A stretch of 64,000 nt of DNA, from NCBI RefSeq assembly GCF_041381155.1, contig NC_091134.1, forward strand, positions 56,906,467 to 56,970,466. Reading direction: 5' to 3'. Made by a program: the position numbers and the translations under genes. Shown here one piece after another: positions 61,488 through 64,000 of the stretch. The stretch comes from Argopecten irradians. Taxonomy: Eukaryota; Mollusca; Bivalvia; Pectinida; Pectinidae. The notes below the pieces were generated by a model. That model had not been told where the DNA came from. It made no database searches and saw only the letters and a program-made list of their open reading frames with translations. Position 1 is the first letter of the stretch. Every line of letters begins with the position of its first letter.

Positions 61488-63150
61488 GGACTAGATATGG
61501 TAAGGGTCATCTATGGCCCCCCAAATCTGCTATTTTTCAAAGTCTGTTATTTTTAAAATGTTATTCTTGCATTTCAAATATTAACTACATACCGCACATA
61601 TTTGATAGTGCTAAAAGGTAATATAGCAGTTCTAGTTGCCATGGCAACCATTTTATTATGCATAAATTATGCAAAATGTGAAAATTTCATCAAAATTGGC
61701 ATTTTTTATGCAGTTTTTCATCTAGTTAACATAGAGCGCAATCTAGAACAAACTTTATATTTCTCAAATGATGTATTTTTTCGAGTCTGCTAATTCTCTT
61801 AAAATATAAAGTTTGTTCTAGAATGCGCTTTATTACTTTTAAAAGAAAAACTATCAAAATATATGCCAAAATTGACAAAATTTTCAAATTTGCATAAATT
61901 TATGCAAAGTTACCATGGTTATATAGCAAAAACATACTTTCTGTCAACAAAAACATCATTAAGTTTTTTAGCTCACCTGGCCCGAAGGGGCCAGTGAGCT
62001 TATGTCATGGCGCGGCGTCCGTCGTCCGTCGTCCGTCGGCGTCCGTCGGCGTCCGTCTGTCGTACTAACATTTCCTTTAAATTCGCTTACTAGTCATAGT
62101 GTTCTGAATGGATTATAACCAAAATTTTGGCCAGACAAACAGATCCGTTGGGGAGGGGGAAACAGAAACTTGTATAAATTTTGGCTCTGACCCGGGTGCA
62201 GGACATTTCCTTTAAATCGCTACTAGTCATAGAGTTCTACAGATTGTAACAAATTTCTGAATGGGGAACAGAAACTTGTATAAAGTTTTGCTTCTGGTCC
62301 CCTCGAGGGCAGGAGGGGCGGGGCCCCAATATTGGGGAAATAGAGGTAAACCAAATCGCTACTTGTCATAGAGTTCTGAATGGAATGTAACCACTATTTG
62401 GCCACAAACATCATTGGGGGGATGGGTAACAGAACTTGTATAATTTTGGCTCTGACAACCCTCGGGGGCAGGAGGGGCGGGGCCCAAAAAGGGGAAATAG
62501 AGGTAAATCCATTAATCGTACTAGTCATAGAGTTCCTACATGGATTGTAACCAAATTTGGCCACAAAAACATCCTTGGAGGAAGGGGAACAGAACTTCCC
62601 CCATATAAAGTTTTGCTCTGGTCCCTCGGGGGCAGGAGGGCGGGGCCCAATAGGGGAAATAGAGGTAAATTCTATTAAATCGCTACTTGTCCTCGAGTTC
62701 TACATGGATTGTAACCAAAATTTGGCCACAAACATCCTTGGGGAAAGGGGAACAGAACTTGTATAAATTTTGGGCTCTGACCCCCCAAATGGGGGAGGAC
62801 GGGCGGGGCCCAATAGGGGGAAATAGAGGTAAATCAAAATCGCTACCCAAACCCAAAGTTTCCCCCATGGAACCCCCCCCAAATTACCCCCAAACATCCC
62901 CCCCCAAACAGAACTTGTATTAATTTTTGCCCCATGTGTTTCCCCCCCCCACCCCCCCCAGGGGCAAGGATCCCACCCCCAATAATGAAATACCCCCCCC
63001 CTATAAATTGCTTGTCCATGTCCTAGAGTTCTGCCCATTGTAACCAAATTTGGCCACAAACATCCTTGGGGGAAGGGGAACAGAACTTGTATACCCCCCC
63101 CTCTGATACCCCCCCCCCACAGGAGGGGTTACCCCAATAGGGGATTTAAG
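61488..63150. mobile_element. Foldback element copy 5 with nested element, degraded
   Basis: The left half (61488-61968) is good. The Helentron-like element begins at 61969, but from about 62050 it carries many single-base indels against the two clean copies, and beyond about 62840 the match dissolves into C runs. The right half of the foldback element is not recognisable. Confidence 0.6.
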
Positions 63151-63641
63151 GTAAAATTAAAAAAATAAACTTGTCCAAAAAAAAACAACCCCCCCCCCAT
63201 AAAACCCCAAACCCCCCCACTTACTTCAAGTAACCCCCCCCCAACTTTGAATTTGGCCCCCCCCCCCCCACCCCCCCCCCCCCAATGTCCCCCAGGGGAT
63301 GTACTTCAAATTTTCAAAAAAAACACTCCCCCCCCCAATTTTAACCCCCCATTTTACAACCTTTATTAAATAAAAAAATCAATAAAATAATCTAACCCCA
63401 CCCAATCAAAACCATGTAGGGACAGGGGAACTCTAAACATACACCAAATTTAGTAAACCCCCATACCCCCCCCCCAACCTGGGATTTCCCCATTTGGCCC
63501 CAAAATCCCCCCCCCCCCCCCCCCAAGGGGAAAATACCATTTAACCCCCCCCAATTCCCCCCCCCCACCCCCCCCCCATGTTCCCCCCCAAATAAACAAA
63601 AATAACCCAACCCCACAAAAATACAATTTTCCCCAACCCAC

Positions 63642-63689
<48 letters not shown>

Positions 63690-64000
63690 GCCAAAAACCC
63701 CCAACCCCCCCCTTCCCCCCCCCCCAAATATTTGGGCCCCCCCTTAAAAAACCCTACAATCCATGCACAACCCCCCAATGACCACAAGTAAGCCATTCAA
63801 AAGAATTTACCTCTATTTCCCCTTTTGGGCCCCCCCCCCCCCCCTCCCACATCAATAAAAAATCCCCCCCCACCCAAAAAAAATACAAACCCCCCCCCCC
63901 CCCCCCAACCCCCATGTGCACCATTCCCCCCCCCAAAACCCCCCCCCCCCCCCCAAACCCCCCCCCCCCCCCCTTATACAAAAGCCCCCCATGGATTTAC
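62840..64000. other. C-homopolymer-rich, probably unreliable sequence
   Basis: Fragments of the 157-bp monomer (CAGAACTTGTAT, CCAAATTTGGCCACAAACATCC, TTTACCTCTATTTCCCC) are still visible but separated by C runs of 8 to more than 30 bases. Open frames encoding poly-glycine on the minus strand come from these runs. The clean copies of the same element have no such tracts. I treat this as a sequencing or assembly artefact at a contig edge. Confidence 0.7.

Larger units (their letters stand above)
50192..62900 (-). repeat. 157-bp monomer array with nested elements
   Basis: The array opens with the inverted terminus ACAAGAAGCCCAGAGGGCC..CTCACCTGG and continues as roughly 40 monomers of 157 bp (spacing of GTTCCCCTT at 52046 and 52203). 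The monomer carries TTTACCTCTATTTCCCC, GGGCCCCGCCCCTCCTGCC, GTCAGAGCCAAAATTTATAC and GGCCAAATTTGGTTAC. Five foldback elements divide it into higher-order units: their starts are spaced 2154, 2153, 3019 and 2982 bp. Open frames inside are repeat artefacts. The other terminus of the host element was not found before the sequence degrades. Confidence 0.88.

Noticed and set aside
50413-62923. Frames of 60-120 residues in the large array
   Set aside because: They lie in 157-bp noncoding monomers and recur with every unit.
63392-63981. Glycine-rich minus-strand frames
   Set aside because: They result from C runs judged to be unreliable sequence.
1-64000. Integrated virus copies, LTR elements or Polintons
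   Set aside because: No LTR pair, reverse transcriptase, integrase, capsid or polymerase B sequence was seen.

Overview
The window looks like nuclear DNA of a mollusc, most likely a bivalve. It is AT-rich, with intron-bearing animal genes, many short hairpin transposons, and the rolling-circle-like tandem-repeat elements common in bivalves (a terminal hairpin around GGCCCGAAGGGCC, a far end reading CTCTGGGCCTCTTGT). This assignment is inference from gene content and repeat style; no marker gene fixes the species.

Three genes can be supported. (1) 671-1763 (+) is the last coding exon of a GT10 fucosyltransferase, a type II Golgi enzyme. (2) 19520-9888 (-) is a three-exon gene for a protein of about 2643 residues: a DZIP3-type HEPN domain with an intact R-x5-H motif, twenty-one 14-residue coiled-coil repeats, a STAND-type P-loop NTPase and about 28 divergent ankyrin-like repeats of roughly 60 residues. 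This is the layout of an NLR-like innate immune receptor and is the most interesting gene here. (3) 30138-43812 (+) is a complete coatomer beta subunit gene (COPB1) in 23 coding exons. They join to exactly 953 codons plus stop, the length of the human protein. Its last intron has a GC donor.

Between and inside the genes: 1.8-9.9 kb is AT-rich intergenic DNA with two MITEs; 20.6-21.8 kb has two long hairpins and a direct duplication around a retroelement-like tail; 21.85-23.29 kb is a 26/32-bp minisatellite; 24.4-30.0 kb is a graveyard of small DNA transposons and one tRNA-derived SINE, several with readable target-site duplications; 44.3-48.2 kb is a 27-bp minisatellite starting about 230 bp after the COPB1 poly(A) signal. 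From 50.19 kb to the end lies a large array of 157-bp monomers. It is interrupted by five copies of a 586-bp foldback element. From the third copy on, that element carries a 1299-bp rolling-circle-like element whose own internal monomers belong to the same 157-bp family in inverted orientation. The array therefore records a datable order of insertions and amplifications.

The last 1-2 kb becomes progressively riddled with small indels and then C homopolymers, and is probably poor-quality contig-end sequence. The three genes have unrelated roles (glycan synthesis, immune sensing, vesicle coat) and nothing suggests they act together.
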